DNA from: Enterobacter soli ATCC BAA-2102
GTDB taxonomy: Bacteria > Pseudomonadota > Gammaproteobacteria > Enterobacterales > Enterobacteriaceae
DNA: 64,000 nucleotides
NCBI RefSeq assembly: GCF_001654845.1
Contig: NZ_LXES01000024.1
Span: 124,001-188,000, forward strand
Reading direction: 5' to 3'
In this document: in pieces, positions 29,479-38,468 of the stretch
Numbering within the stretch: position 1 is the first letter of the stretch
How the letters are laid out: every line of letters begins with the position of its first letter
The notes under the pieces: generated by a model
What the model saw: only the letters and a program-made list of their open reading frames with translations
The model's database searches: none
What the model was told of the DNA's origin: nothing
Position numbers and translations under genes: made by a program

Positions 29479-30981
29479 ATGACAACAGAACAACACCAGG
29501 AAATCCTCCGCACAGAAGGATTAAGTAAATTCTTCCCGGGCGTAAAAGCGCTGGATAACGTCGATTTCAGCCTGCGTCGCGGCGAGATCATGGCGTTACT
29601 GGGGGAAAACGGCGCAGGAAAATCGACGCTGATTAAAGCCCTGACCGGCGTATACCATGCCGATCGCGGCACCATCTGGCTGGAAGGCAACGCCATTTCG
29701 CCAAAAAACACCGCCCATGCCCAACAGTTGGGGATCGGGACGGTCTATCAGGAAGTGAACCTGCTGCCAAATATGTCGGTGGCAGATAACCTGTTTATTG
29801 GCCGCGAGCCAAAACGCTTTGGCCTGTTGCGCCGCAAAGAGATGGAAGCGCGGGCGACAAAGCTGATGGAATCTTACGGCTTCTCCCTCGATGTGCGTGA
29901 ACCGCTGAACCGCTTTTCCGTGGCGATGCAGCAGATTGTCGCTATCTGTCGGGCAATCGATCTCTCGGCGAAAGTATTGATCCTCGATGAGCCCACCGCC
30001 AGTCTCGACACCCAGGAAGTTGAAATGCTCTTTACCCTGATGCGCCAGTTGCGCGATCAGGGCGTGAGCCTGATCTTCGTGACCCACTTCCTCGATCAGG
30101 TGTATGAGGTGAGCGATCGCATTACGGTGCTACGCAACGGCAGTTTTGTCGGCTGCCGTGAAACCCGCGAGCTCCCGCAGATTGAACTGGTCAAAATGAT
30201 GCTCGGACGTGAACTGGACACCCACGCGCTACAGCGCGCCGGCCGCACGTTGCTGAGCGATAAACCGGTTGCTGCTTTCAGTGATTTCGGCAAAAAAGGC
30301 ACGATTTCGCCTTTCAACCTTGAGGTTCGCCCCGGCGAAATTGTCGGCCTGGCGGGATTGTTAGGTTCCGGGCGCACAGAAACCGCCGAAGTGATCTTCG
30401 GGATCAAACCGGCCGACAGCGGCACAGCGCTTATCAAAGGCAAACCACAAACACTGCGATCGCCGCATCAGGCATCCTGTCTGGGCGTCGGCTTCTGCCC
30501 GGAAGACCGGAAAACGGACGGGATTATTGCCGCGGCATCGGTGCGGGAAAATATCATTCTGGCGTTGCAGGCGCAGCGCGGGTGGTTACGCCCGATCCCG
30601 CGCAAGGAACAGAATGCCATTGCCGAGCGCTTTATCCGCCAGCTGGGTATCCGTACTCCGAGTGCGGAACAACCCATTGAATTTCTCTCCGGGGGTAACC
30701 AGCAGAAGGTGCTGCTTTCACGCTGGCTGCTGACCAAACCCCAGTTCCTGATCCTCGACGAGCCGACACGCGGTATTGACGTGGGCGCGCACGCCGAAAT
30801 TATCCGCCTGATTGAAACGCTGTGCGCAGACGGGCTGGCGCTGCTGGTGATTTCGTCTGAACTGGAGGAGCTGGTGGGGTATGCCGATCGCGTCATCATC
30901 ATGCGCGATCGCAAGCAGGTGGCAGAGATCCCGCTGGATGAACTGTCTGTTCCGGCGATCATGAATGCCATTGCGGCATAA
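29479..30981 (+). CDS. ytfR: Galactofuranose ABC transporter ATP-binding protein YtfR
   Basis: The protein has 500 residues with two fused ABC domains as in the sugar importers RbsA and MglA. The first has Walker A GENGAGKST (about 41-49) and Walker B VLILDEPTASLD. The second has a degenerate P-loop region (GLLGSGRTETAEV) and LSGGNQQKVLLSRWL with ILDEPTRGID. It hydrolyses ATP at the inner membrane to drive uptake. The stop is ten bases before ytfT. Confidence 0.96.
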   Translation: MTTEQHQEILRTEGLSKFFPGVKALDNVDFSLRRGEIMALLGENGAGKSTLIKALTGVYHADRGTIWLEGNAISPKNTAHAQQLGIGTVYQEVNLLPNMSVADNLFIGREPKRFGLLRRKEMEARATKLMESYGFSLDVREPLNRFSVAMQQIVAICRAIDLSAKVLILDEPTASLDTQEVEMLFTLMRQLRDQGVSLIFVTHFLDQVYEVSDRITVLRNGSFVGCRETRELPQIELVKMMLGRELDTHALQRAGRTLLSDKPVAAFSDFGKKGTISPFNLEVRPGEIVGLAGLLGSGRTETAEVIFGIKPADSGTALIKGKPQTLRSPHQASCLGVGFCPEDRKTDGIIAAASVRENIILALQAQRGWLRPIPRKEQNAIAERFIRQLGIRTPSAEQPIEFLSGGNQQKVLLSRWLLTKPQFLILDEPTRGIDVGAHAEIIRLIETLCADGLALLVISSELEELVGYADRVIIMRDRKQVAEIPLDELSVPAIMNAIAA

Positions 30982-30991
30982 GGAGTTAACC

Positions 30992-32017
30992 GTGATGCCC
31001 CGTTCTCTTTCGCAAACCGGAGAGTCGAAGCGCCGCTTCAACTGGCCAACCGGCACGCCGCAAATCATCGCGCTGTTGCTGGTGCTGGTGGTTGATAGCC
31101 TGGTCGCGCCGCACTTCTTCCAGATTATTGTGCAGGATGGCCGCCTGTTTGGCAGCCCGATTGATATTTTAAACCGCGCCGCACCGGTGGCGCTGCTGGC
31201 GATTGGTATGACGCTGGTGATTGCCACTGGCGGGATCGACCTGTCCGTTGGTGCGGTGATGGCAATTTCGGGCGCCACGGCCGCCTCCATGACCGTTGCC
31301 GGGCACAGCCTGCCCGTGGTGCTGCTGGCCGCGCTGGGCACTGGCATCCTCGCCGGGCTGTGGAACGGCATTCTGGTGGCGGTTCTCAAAATCCAGCCGT
31401 TTGTCGCCACCCTGATCTTAATGGTCGCCGGGCGTGGCGTGGCGCAGCTTATCACCTCCGGGCAGATAGTGACCTTTGATTCGCCGAGCCTGGCGTGGAT
31501 CGGCAGCGGCAAGCTGCTGTTCTTCCCGACGCCGGTCATCATTGCGCTGGTGACATTAGTCGTGTTCTGGCTATTCACCCGTAAAACGGCGCTCGGCATG
31601 TTTATTGAAGCGGTGGGGATTAACATTCGGGCGGCGAGAAACGCCGGGGTGAATACCCGGCTGATGGTGATGCTGACCTACGTGCTGAGCGGTGTGTGTG
31701 CCGCCATCGCAGGGGTGATTGTCACGGCGGATATCCGTGGGGCGGACGCCAATAACGCCGGGCTGTGGCTGGAGCTGGATGCCATTCTGGCCGTAGTGAT
31801 TGGCGGCGGCTCGCTGATGGGCGGACGCTTTAACCTGCTGCTGTCGGTGATTGGCGCGCTCATTATTCAGGGGATGAATACCGGCATTTTGCTGTCGGGC
31901 TTCCAGCCGGAGCTGAATCAGGTGGTTAAAGCCGTGGTGGTGCTCTGCGTGCTCGTCGTTCAGTCGCCGCGCTTTATCAGTCTCATTAAGGGGATCCGCG
32001 GTCATGATAAAACGTAA
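30992..32017 (+). CDS. ytfT: Galactofuranose ABC transporter permease YtfT
   Basis: The protein has 341 residues from the GTG at 30992, as long as the E. coli protein; an ATG follows at 30995. AGGAG lies six bases upstream. It is a BPD_transp_2 permease with about ten membrane segments and the family motif ATGGIDLSVGAVMAISGA. It forms the channel with YjfF, whose start overlaps its end by 14 bases. Confidence 0.95.
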   Translation: MMPRSLSQTGESKRRFNWPTGTPQIIALLLVLVVDSLVAPHFFQIIVQDGRLFGSPIDILNRAAPVALLAIGMTLVIATGGIDLSVGAVMAISGATAASMTVAGHSLPVVLLAALGTGILAGLWNGILVAVLKIQPFVATLILMVAGRGVAQLITSGQIVTFDSPSLAWIGSGKLLFFPTPVIIALVTLVVFWLFTRKTALGMFIEAVGINIRAARNAGVNTRLMVMLTYVLSGVCAAIAGVIVTADIRGADANNAGLWLELDAILAVVIGGGSLMGGRFNLLLSVIGALIIQGMNTGILLSGFQPELNQVVKAVVVLCVLVVQSPRFISLIKGIRGHDKT

Positions 32018-33005
32018 TTTGCCATTAATGATCACGCTGGGCGTGTTCGTGCTGGGCTACCTCTACTGTCTGACGCAGTTCCCGGGTTTTGCCTCTACGC
32101 GTGTAATTTGCAACATCCTGACAGATAACGCTTTTTTAGGCATTATCGCCGTGGGGATGACCTTTGTGATCCTCTCCGGTGGGATTGACCTCTCTGTGGG
32201 CTCGGTGATCGCCTTTACCGGGGTCTTCCTGGCGAAAGCGATCGGCTTCTGGGGCATTTCACCGTTTTTGGCCTTCCCGCTGGTGCTGATGATGGGTTGT
32301 GCGTTTGGTGCCTTTATGGGGCTGCTTATCGACGCGCTGAAAATCCCGGCGTTTATCATCACCCTCGCAGGGATGTTCTTCCTGCGCGGCGTGAGTTATC
32401 TGGTGTCAGAAGAGTCGATCCCGATTAACCACCCGGTGTATGACACGCTCTCAAGCCTGGCGTGGAAAATCCCCGGTGGCGGGCGTCTGAGCGCGATGGG
32501 CCTGCTGATGCTCGGCGTGGTGGTGATAGGTATCTTCCTCGCCCACCGCACCCGGTTTGGCAATCAGGTGTACGCGATTGGCGGCAGCGCGACGTCGGCA
32601 AACCTGATGGGGATCTCGACCCGCAGCACCACTGTTCGTATTTATATGCTCTCTACCGGGCTTGCGACGCTTGCGGGCATTGTATTCTCGATTTATACCC
32701 AGGCAGGCTACGCGCTGGCGGGCGTCGGGGTGGAGCTGGATGCGATTGCCTCAGTCGTGATTGGCGGTACGCTGCTTAGCGGGGGCGTCGGCACAGTTCT
32801 GGGCACGCTGTTTGGGGTGGCCATTCAGGGGCTCATTCAGACGTATATTAACTTCGACGGCACGCTCAGTTCCTGGTGGACGAAAATCGCCATCGGTATT
32901 CTGTTATTCATCTTTATTGCGCTCCAGCGCGGCCTGACGGTGCTGTGGGAGAACCGCCAGAGCTCACCTGTTACCCGTGTAAACACATCGGTAACAGGGC
33001 GATAA
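32004..33005 (+). CDS. yjfF: Galactofuranose ABC transporter permease YjfF
   Basis: The protein has 333 residues and is the second BPD_transp_2 permease of the importer (LSGGIDLSVGSVIAFTGVF; VELDAIASVVIGGTLLSGGVGTVLGTLFG). It overlaps ytfT by 14 bases. As last gene of the operon it is followed, after a 93-base gap, by a third chemoreceptor gene with its own flagellar promoter. Confidence 0.95.
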   Translation: MIKRNLPLMITLGVFVLGYLYCLTQFPGFASTRVICNILTDNAFLGIIAVGMTFVILSGGIDLSVGSVIAFTGVFLAKAIGFWGISPFLAFPLVLMMGCAFGAFMGLLIDALKIPAFIITLAGMFFLRGVSYLVSEESIPINHPVYDTLSSLAWKIPGGGRLSAMGLLMLGVVVIGIFLAHRTRFGNQVYAIGGSATSANLMGISTRSTTVRIYMLSTGLATLAGIVFSIYTQAGYALAGVGVELDAIASVVIGGTLLSGGVGTVLGTLFGVAIQGLIQTYINFDGTLSSWWTKIAIGILLFIFIALQRGLTVLWENRQSSPVTRVNTSVTGR

Positions 33006-33027
33006 CACACTGAATTTGCTTAAAGTC

Positions 33028-33054
33028 TAAACATTTTCCGGTAGCGGCCGATAC
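33028..33054 (+). promoter_or_regulatory. FliA (sigma-28) promoter of the third chemoreceptor gene
   Basis: TAAA (33028-33031), a 15-base spacer and GCCGATAC (33047-33054) match the sigma-28 consensus at eleven of twelve positions, about 45 bases before the start codon. Confidence 0.9.
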
Positions 33055-33098
33055 TCTTTTTTTATGCCCAGAAATATCTCGCTACCGGAAATAACATC

Positions 33099-34670
33099 AT
33101 GCTTAAAACGCTATCGATTCGTACCGGCTTGCTTTCGTTACTGGCCGTTATGACCCTTCTGCTGCTGATTGTCAGCGGTATTGGCATTTATGCCCTCACA
33201 CAGAGTTCGACTTCTCTCCAGCGCATCAATCACCTTCAGGGTGAGCAGATGGTGCAGCTTAATTCTGGCTATACGCTGATTTTACGTGCGCGCAATGAGG
33301 CCGGTCAGGCTGTTCGCATGATGGAAATCGGGATGCTGGACGATGCGGCAAAATCGGTGAAAACCATTAACCAGGAAGTCGCCCAGGCGCAAAAAACGCT
33401 GAAAGGCGTGATTGATGGCGGCGTGGCGGATAAACAGGGGCAGCAGCTTCTGGATAAGGTCGCAGCCAGCCTTGACGCCTACAACCAGCAGGGGATCACC
33501 CCGATGCTGAAAGCCCTGAATGAACAGAGCGCCGACAGCTATTACGATCTGCTGGAGAACAAGCTTATCCCGGTGGCGAAGCAGTTTGATAACGACATGC
33601 AGGCGTTCCAGGCATGGAGTGAAGCGCGCGGCAAGGCGGAAGTCAGCGCCGTGCAGTCGAGCAAAAACCGGGTTCTGGTCCTGATTATCGTTGCGGCGTT
33701 GCTGACGGCAGGCATTATTGTGCTGGCGTGGCTGGCGCTGCGCCATATGCTGCTTAAGCCGCTCACGGCCTCTATTGCCCAGCTTGAAAACGTGGCATCG
33801 GGGGATTTAACCCATAACCTGAACGCTTCTGCGAGCCAGGAATTCAACCGCCTGAACGCGGCCATTGAAGAGATGCGCCAGTCGCTGATGGGCTCGGTGC
33901 TGCGCGTACGTGACGCCAGTTCGCAGATTGATACCGGCAGCCGCGAGTTAACCGCGGGGAACATGAACCTTGCCCAGCGCACCGAATCTACCGCAACGTC
34001 GCTTGAGCAGACCGCCGCCAGCATGGAAGAGATCACCGCCACGGTGAAACAAAATGCCGATAACGCCGAACAGGCGCATCAGATGGCGAAGGCGGTGTCT
34101 GATACCGCCGATCATGGCAGCGAAATGGTCTGCTATGTGATTGAGAAAATGCGCGATATCTCAGGCAGTTCAGCCCGAATTGCCGACATCCTGAGCGTTA
34201 TCGACGGCATTGCGTTCCAGACCAATATCCTGGCGCTGAACGCCTCTGTTGAAGCGGCGCGTGCCGGCGAGCAGGGTCGTGGCTTTGCCGTGGTGGCCGG
34301 TGAAGTGCGCAACCTCGCCAGCCGCAGTGCCGACGCAGCGAAAGAGATCCGCACGCTGATCAGCGATTCGCAGACGCATGTGAATGAGGGAAGCGAACTG
34401 GCGCAACAGGCGGGCGAAACCATGGATGAGATCGCAACTGAAGTGCTGCGCATGACCAAACTGATGCGCGAGATTGCCAACGCGTCTCAGGAGCAGAGTC
34501 GTGGCATTGAGCAAGTTAATATCGCGGTGAATCAGATGGATGAAACCGCACAGCAAAATGCGGCGCTGGTACAGCAATCCTCCGCGGCGACACGCTCTCT
34601 GGAAGAGCAGTCGCGCGAACTGATGGAAGCGATGTCATCATTCAAACTGACGACTCAGCCTGCTGCATAA
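33099..34670 (+). CDS. Methyl-accepting chemotaxis protein (third receptor)
   Basis: The protein has 523 residues: TM1 (about 10-33), a Tar-like four-helix periplasmic domain (about 35-190), TM2 (about 190-212), HAMP and a signalling domain with the tip [24 protein letters not shown]. In the ligand domain R65-N66 and R73 recall the Tar/Tsr pocket, but the N68/R69 positions are G and Q, so the ligand is probably not a plain amino acid. It ends in FKLTTQPAA without an NWETF tail. It follows the galactofuranose importer, but a shared function is not shown. Confidence 0.92.
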   Translation: MLKTLSIRTGLLSLLAVMTLLLLIVSGIGIYALTQSSTSLQRINHLQGEQMVQLNSGYTLILRARNEAGQAVRMMEIGMLDDAAKSVKTINQEVAQAQKTLKGVIDGGVADKQGQQLLDKVAASLDAYNQQGITPMLKALNEQSADSYYDLLENKLIPVAKQFDNDMQAFQAWSEARGKAEVSAVQSSKNRVLVLIIVAALLTAGIIVLAWLALRHMLLKPLTASIAQLENVASGDLTHNLNASASQEFNRLNAAIEEMRQSLMGSVLRVRDASSQIDTGSRELTAGNMNLAQRTESTATSLEQTAASMEEITATVKQNADNAEQAHQMAKAVSDTADHGSEMVCYVIEKMRDISGSSARIADILSVIDGIAFQTNILALNASVEAARAGEQGRGFAVVAGEVRNLASRSADAAKEIRTLISDSQTHVNEGSELAQQAGETMDEIATEVLRMTKLMREIANASQEQSRGIEQVNIAVNQMDETAQQNAALVQQSSAATRSLEEQSRELMEAMSSFKLTTQPAA

Positions 34671-34995
34671 TAATATCCCGCCCTGGTGCATTCTGTGCCA
34701 GGGTTTTATTTGATGAATTTATCTCAGCAATATTATCATGAATATCACCCATTAATATTTCCAGTGAGCTGGTTAAGGCTAATGCTTTTTCGGTAGGTTC
34801 CAGATATAAGCCTTTACGGAAAAATAATGGCTCGTTAAAGAGTTGATTAAAGCGCTTCAATGCCAGGCTCACTGCTGGGCGAGACATATCAAGGCGTACA
34901 GACGCTTTTGCCATGCTGCCGCAACGAACAACTTCAATAAAAACAGGAATAAGATTTAAATCAATGCCGGTATTGGCACGAGAAAAGTTTTTCAT
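34642..34995 (-). CDS. Stand-alone LysR-type DNA-binding domain, probably a truncated regulator
   Basis: The protein has 117 residues. Residues about 10-75 form a LysR winged helix-turn-helix with GIDLNLIPVFIEVVRCGSMA and RPAVSLALKRFNQLFNEPLF, followed by part of the linker helix. The effector-binding domain (about 200 residues) is absent. The C-terminal end is read antisense to the terminator and the last codons of the chemoreceptor gene, which points to a deletion joint or remnant. The start is the ATG at 34995 with GGAG upstream; a TTG at 35025 is possible. The DNA is A+T-richer than its neighbours. It could still bind DNA as a small regulator. Confidence 0.65.
   Translation of the reverse strand: MKNFSRANTGIDLNLIPVFIEVVRCGSMAKASVRLDMSRPAVSLALKRFNQLFNEPLFFRKGLYLEPTEKALALTSSLEILMGDIHDNIAEINSSNKTLAQNAPGRDIIMQQAESSV
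34681..34711 (+). terminator. Intrinsic terminator of the third chemoreceptor gene
   Basis: CCCTGG (34681-34686) pairs with CCAGGG (34698-34703), followed by TTTTATTT. It lies within the 3' end of the LysR-like frame on the other strand. Confidence 0.85.
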
Positions 34996-35145
34996 CTTTA
35001 TTTTGCTCCAGGAAATATTTGTCAAACTGTTATGGAAATAATGCAGGAGCAGCGCTGAATATTAAAGCGTCATTTTTATATTCATTTATACGGTAAAATA
35101 TATAAATGAGAAGGGGAGCCGGATCGGCTCCCCTGGAGAGAGGTG

Positions 35146-36144
35146 TTACGCGTCGGGGAACTCGCGGATGAAGCGTTCTACGTCTTCCACCATGTGGTTG
35201 TTGCCGACGAAGAACGAACGGCGCTGGTGCAGGCTTTCTGGCACGATATCCAGAATACGCTCTTTACCATCGCTGGCTTTGCCGCCGGCTTGTTCAGCCA
35301 GGAACGCCATCGGGTTGCATTCGTACAGCAGACGCAACTTCCCGTCCGGGTGGCTGGCGGTGCTTGGGTAGAGATAAATCCCGCCTTTCAGCAGGTTGCG
35401 GTGGAAGTCCGCCACCAGTGAGCCGATATAACGAGAGGTATACGGGCGCTGGGTATTTTTATCTTCTTCCTGGCAGAATTTGATGTACTTCTTCACGCCA
35501 TTCGGGAATTTGATGTAGTTGCCTTCGTTGATGGAGTACGTGTTGCCTTTCTCCGGGAAGCGCATACGCTCCTGGCACAGACAGAACACACCCAGTGAAG
35601 GATCGTAAGTAAAGGCATGAACACCGCAACCAGTGGTGTACACCAGCATGGTGGATGAACCGTAGACAACATAGCCCGCCGCCACCTGGTTGCTGCCTGG
35701 TTGCAGGAAGTCTTCTTCGGTCACCGGCGTGCCAACAGGCGTGACACGGCGATAAATGGAGAAAATAGTGCCGACAGAAACGTTAACGTCGATGTTGGAG
35801 GAGCCGTCCAGCGGATCCATCAGTACAACGTATTTTGCGTGTTCACACCCTTCGAAAACGACAATTTCATCTTCTTCTTCAGAGGCGATACCCGCAACGA
35901 TGTCGCGCGCGCGCAGTGCAGCTTTCAGTTTTTCATTCGCGAACAGGTCGAGTTTCTGCTGAACCTCGCCCTGCACGTTTTCGGCACCGCTGGCACCCAG
36001 GATATCGACCAGACCGGCCTTGTTGATATCACGGTGGATGATCTTAGCGCCAAGCTTTATCGCCGACAGCAAAGCAGTGAGTTCACCCGTAGCATGAGAA
36101 AACTCGTGCTGCTTTTCGACAATAAATTCACCTAACGTTTTCAT
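35146..36144 (-). CDS. fbp: Fructose-1,6-bisphosphatase class 1
   Basis: The protein has 332 residues, as in E. coli. Motifs are [11 protein letters not shown] near residue 96, the metal-binding [23 protein letters not shown] (about 118-140) and [24 protein letters not shown] near the end. It converts fructose 1,6-bisphosphate to fructose 6-phosphate in gluconeogenesis. It is divergent from mpl; the 198-base gap between them shows no clear regulator site. The 120 bases after its stop side (35026-35145) are A+T-rich. Confidence 0.97.
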   Translation of the reverse strand: MKTLGEFIVEKQHEFSHATGELTALLSAIKLGAKIIHRDINKAGLVDILGASGAENVQGEVQQKLDLFANEKLKAALRARDIVAGIASEEEDEIVVFEGCEHAKYVVLMDPLDGSSNIDVNVSVGTIFSIYRRVTPVGTPVTEEDFLQPGSNQVAAGYVVYGSSTMLVYTTGCGVHAFTYDPSLGVFCLCQERMRFPEKGNTYSINEGNYIKFPNGVKKYIKFCQEEDKNTQRPYTSRYIGSLVADFHRNLLKGGIYLYPSTASHPDGKLRLLYECNPMAFLAEQAGGKASDGKERILDIVPESLHQRRSFFVGNNHMVEDVERFIREFPDA

Positions 36145-36342
36145 AACACTTTCCCTGCATCTTATGTGAGTAGAGCGATCGTATGTTCACTAAAACGACT
36201 AAAGCCCAACAATCTTAACAAACATTCAAATATTAGCGCAGAGGTGAATCGCGCCAGCAAAATACGGATTTACCTGAAATGCGTTTCACACCCGCTGACA
36301 TGTGAGTAAAATGTGCGCCACATTGAAGAAGGATAGTGACGT

Positions 36343-37722
36343 ATGCGCATTCATATATTGGGGATTTGTGGCACTTTTATGGGCGGGCTGGCAATGCTGG
36401 CGCGCTCGCTGGGCCATGAAGTAACAGGTTCGGACGCCAATGTGTATCCGCCGATGAGCACGCTTCTGGAGAATCAGGGCATTGACCTTATTCAGGGTTA
36501 TGATGCCAGCCAGTTAGACCCGCAGCCGGATCTGGTCATCATTGGCAATGCCATGACCCGTGGCAATCCGTGTGTTGAAGCGGTGCTGGAACGCAATATT
36601 CCATACATGTCTGGCCCGCAGTGGCTGCACGATTTCGTGCTGCGCGATCGCTGGGTTGTGGCCGTTGCGGGTACGCACGGTAAAACCACGACCGCCGGGA
36701 TGGCGACCTGGATCCTCGAAGCCTGTGGTTACAAGCCAGGTTTTGTGATCGGCGGCGTGCCGGGCAACTTTGACGTCTCTGCGCGTCTGGGTGAAAGCCC
36801 GTTCTTTGTGATCGAAGCCGACGAGTACGACTGCGCGTTCTTCGATAAACGTTCCAAGTTCGTGCACTACTGCCCGCGCACGCTGATCCTCAATAACCTT
36901 GAGTTCGATCACGCAGACATTTTTGACGACCTGAAAGCCATCCAGAAACAGTTCCACCATCTGGTGCGTATCGTCCCGGGCCAGGGCCGTATCATCCTGC
37001 CGGAAAACGACATTAACCTGAAACAGACGATGGCGATGGGCTGCTGGAGCGAGCAGGAGCTGGTGGGCGAGCAAGGCCACTGGCAGGCGAAAAAACTCAA
37101 TGCCGATGCCTCTGAGTGGGAAGTGCTGCTCGACGGCGAAAAAGTGGCTGAGGTGAAGTGGGGCCTGGTGGGCGAACACAACATGCACAACGGCCTGATG
37201 GCGATTGCTGCGGCACGTCATGTGGGCGTAGTGCCTGCGGACGCGGCCAATGCGCTGGGGTCATTCGTGAATGCCCGCCGTCGCCTGGAGCTGCGCGGTG
37301 AAGCCCACGGCGTAACGGTGTATGACGATTTTGCACACCACCCAACGGCTATTCTGGCAACGCTTGCTGCCCTGCGCGGTAAAGTTGGCGGAACGGCACG
37401 TATCCTGGCCGTGCTGGAGCCTCGTTCAAACACCATGAAGATGGGCGTCTGTAAAGACGATCTGGCGCCGTCTTTAGGGCGTGCGGACGAAGTGTTCCTG
37501 CTGCAACCTCAGCATATTCCATGGCAGGTGGCGGAAGTTGCTGAAGCTTGCGTACAGCCCGCACACTGGAGTGCGGATGTGGATACCCTGGCAGATATGG
37601 TGGTGAAAACCGCCCAGCCTGGCGATCACATCCTGGTGATGAGCAACGGCGGATTTGGCGGCATCCATCAGAAACTGCTGGATGGCCTGGCGAAAAAGTC
37701 TAAAGCCGCAGCCGCAGAGTAA
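36343..37722 (+). CDS. mpl: UDP-MurNAc:L-alanyl-gamma-D-glutamyl-meso-diaminopimelate ligase
   Basis: The protein has 459 residues and the three-domain Mur ligase build: N-terminal Rossmann domain (GICGTFMGGLAMLARSLGHEVTGSD), ATP-binding domain with P-loop AGTHGKTTTAGM (about 110-121), and a C-terminal domain with DDFAHHPTAILATL. It re-attaches recovered murein tripeptide to UDP-MurNAc, thereby recycling cell wall. GAAGGA precedes the ATG. Confidence 0.97.
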   Translation: MRIHILGICGTFMGGLAMLARSLGHEVTGSDANVYPPMSTLLENQGIDLIQGYDASQLDPQPDLVIIGNAMTRGNPCVEAVLERNIPYMSGPQWLHDFVLRDRWVVAVAGTHGKTTTAGMATWILEACGYKPGFVIGGVPGNFDVSARLGESPFFVIEADEYDCAFFDKRSKFVHYCPRTLILNNLEFDHADIFDDLKAIQKQFHHLVRIVPGQGRIILPENDINLKQTMAMGCWSEQELVGEQGHWQAKKLNADASEWEVLLDGEKVAEVKWGLVGEHNMHNGLMAIAAARHVGVVPADAANALGSFVNARRRLELRGEAHGVTVYDDFAHHPTAILATLAALRGKVGGTARILAVLEPRSNTMKMGVCKDDLAPSLGRADEVFLLQPQHIPWQVAEVAEACVQPAHWSADVDTLADMVVKTAQPGDHILVMSNGGFGGIHQKLLDGLAKKSKAAAAE

Positions 37723-37727
37723 AAAAA

Positions 37728-37760
37728 AGCCCGGTGGCGCTAGCGCTTACCGGGCCTTCA
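37728..37760. terminator. REP-like terminator hairpin after mpl
   Basis: GCCCGGT..ACCGGGC encloses GGCGCTAGCGCTT; it has A-rich sequence on the left and CTTCATTCTTTT on the right. The core resembles REP sequences, so the element may be a REP used as a terminator. Confidence 0.7.
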
Positions 37761-37766
37761 TTCTTT

Positions 37767-37805
37767 TCTCCCTCGCCCCACAGGGGAGAGGGCCGGGGTG
37801 AGGGG
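37767..37805. repeat. Dispersed CCCTCTCCC-type repeat, copy 3
   Basis: CTCCCTCGCCCCACAGGGGA..GAGGGCCGGGGTGAGGGG, between the convergent mpl and darP. Confidence 0.8.
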
Positions 37806-37821
37806 AACAGACGATTCGATA

Positions 37822-38373
37822 TTACTCGTCGTTCTCTGACAGCTCGCGCAGATACTGGAAAATCAGGCGCGCAGACTTCGGCGGCTTATTCCCTTCTTTC
37901 TCTTTCTTCGCATTGCGGATCAAAGAACGCAGCTGCTGGCGGTCGGCGTCTGGCCACAGATTCAAGACTTCCGGTACCGCGTCATCGCCCTGTTCAATCA
38001 GACGGTCGCGGATCTGCTCAAGCTTATGGAAAAACGCAACCTGCTGGTTGTGGCGGTTCTTAAGCTTGTCCAGAGCCTGGCGAATCGGTTCAACGTCGCG
38101 CTGACGCAACATTTTTCCGATAAGCTGAAGCTGGCGGCGACGGCCTTCTTTTTTGATTTTCTGTGCCAGTTCAATGGCATCACGCAGATCCTGGTCGAGC
38201 GGGATCTTATCCAGCGCGTTTTTACCCAGTTCTACCATTTCCGCGCCAAGCTGTTTTAACTCTTCGGCGTCGCGTTTAATTTCACTTTTACTGACCCAGA
38301 TGATCTCATCATCTTCGTCTTCGATGTCATCACCGGGAACGTCGTCGAGCCAGTCTTCGGGCTGCTTAGTCAT
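37822..38373 (-). CDS. darP: Ribosome biogenesis factor DarP (YjgA)
   Basis: The protein has 183 residues. A short acidic N-terminus (about 1-27, [14 protein letters not shown]) is followed by a helical DUF615 domain ([21 protein letters not shown] ... [31 protein letters not shown]). DarP binds late 50S precursors and helps shape the peptidyl transferase centre of 23S rRNA. Length and sequence follow E. coli YjgA. It is divergent from pmbA. Confidence 0.95.
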   Translation of the reverse strand: MTKQPEDWLDDVPGDDIEDEDDEIIWVSKSEIKRDAEELKQLGAEMVELGKNALDKIPLDQDLRDAIELAQKIKKEGRRRQLQLIGKMLRQRDVEPIRQALDKLKNRHNQQVAFFHKLEQIRDRLIEQGDDAVPEVLNLWPDADRQQLRSLIRNAKKEKEGNKPPKSARLIFQYLRELSENDE

Positions 38374-38468
38374 GTCAGGCTCCTTAAAAAAAGAGGCTAA
38401 TGTTACCAGTTAAGACGCGCACTGAAAAACGGTTCTCTGATAGACTTCACTTAACTCTCTCTTACAGT

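Noticed and set aside
30965-30991. Upstream ATG of ytfT inside ytfR
   Set aside because: The Shine-Dalgarno AGGAG lies downstream of it and the E. coli protein length fits the GTG at 30992.
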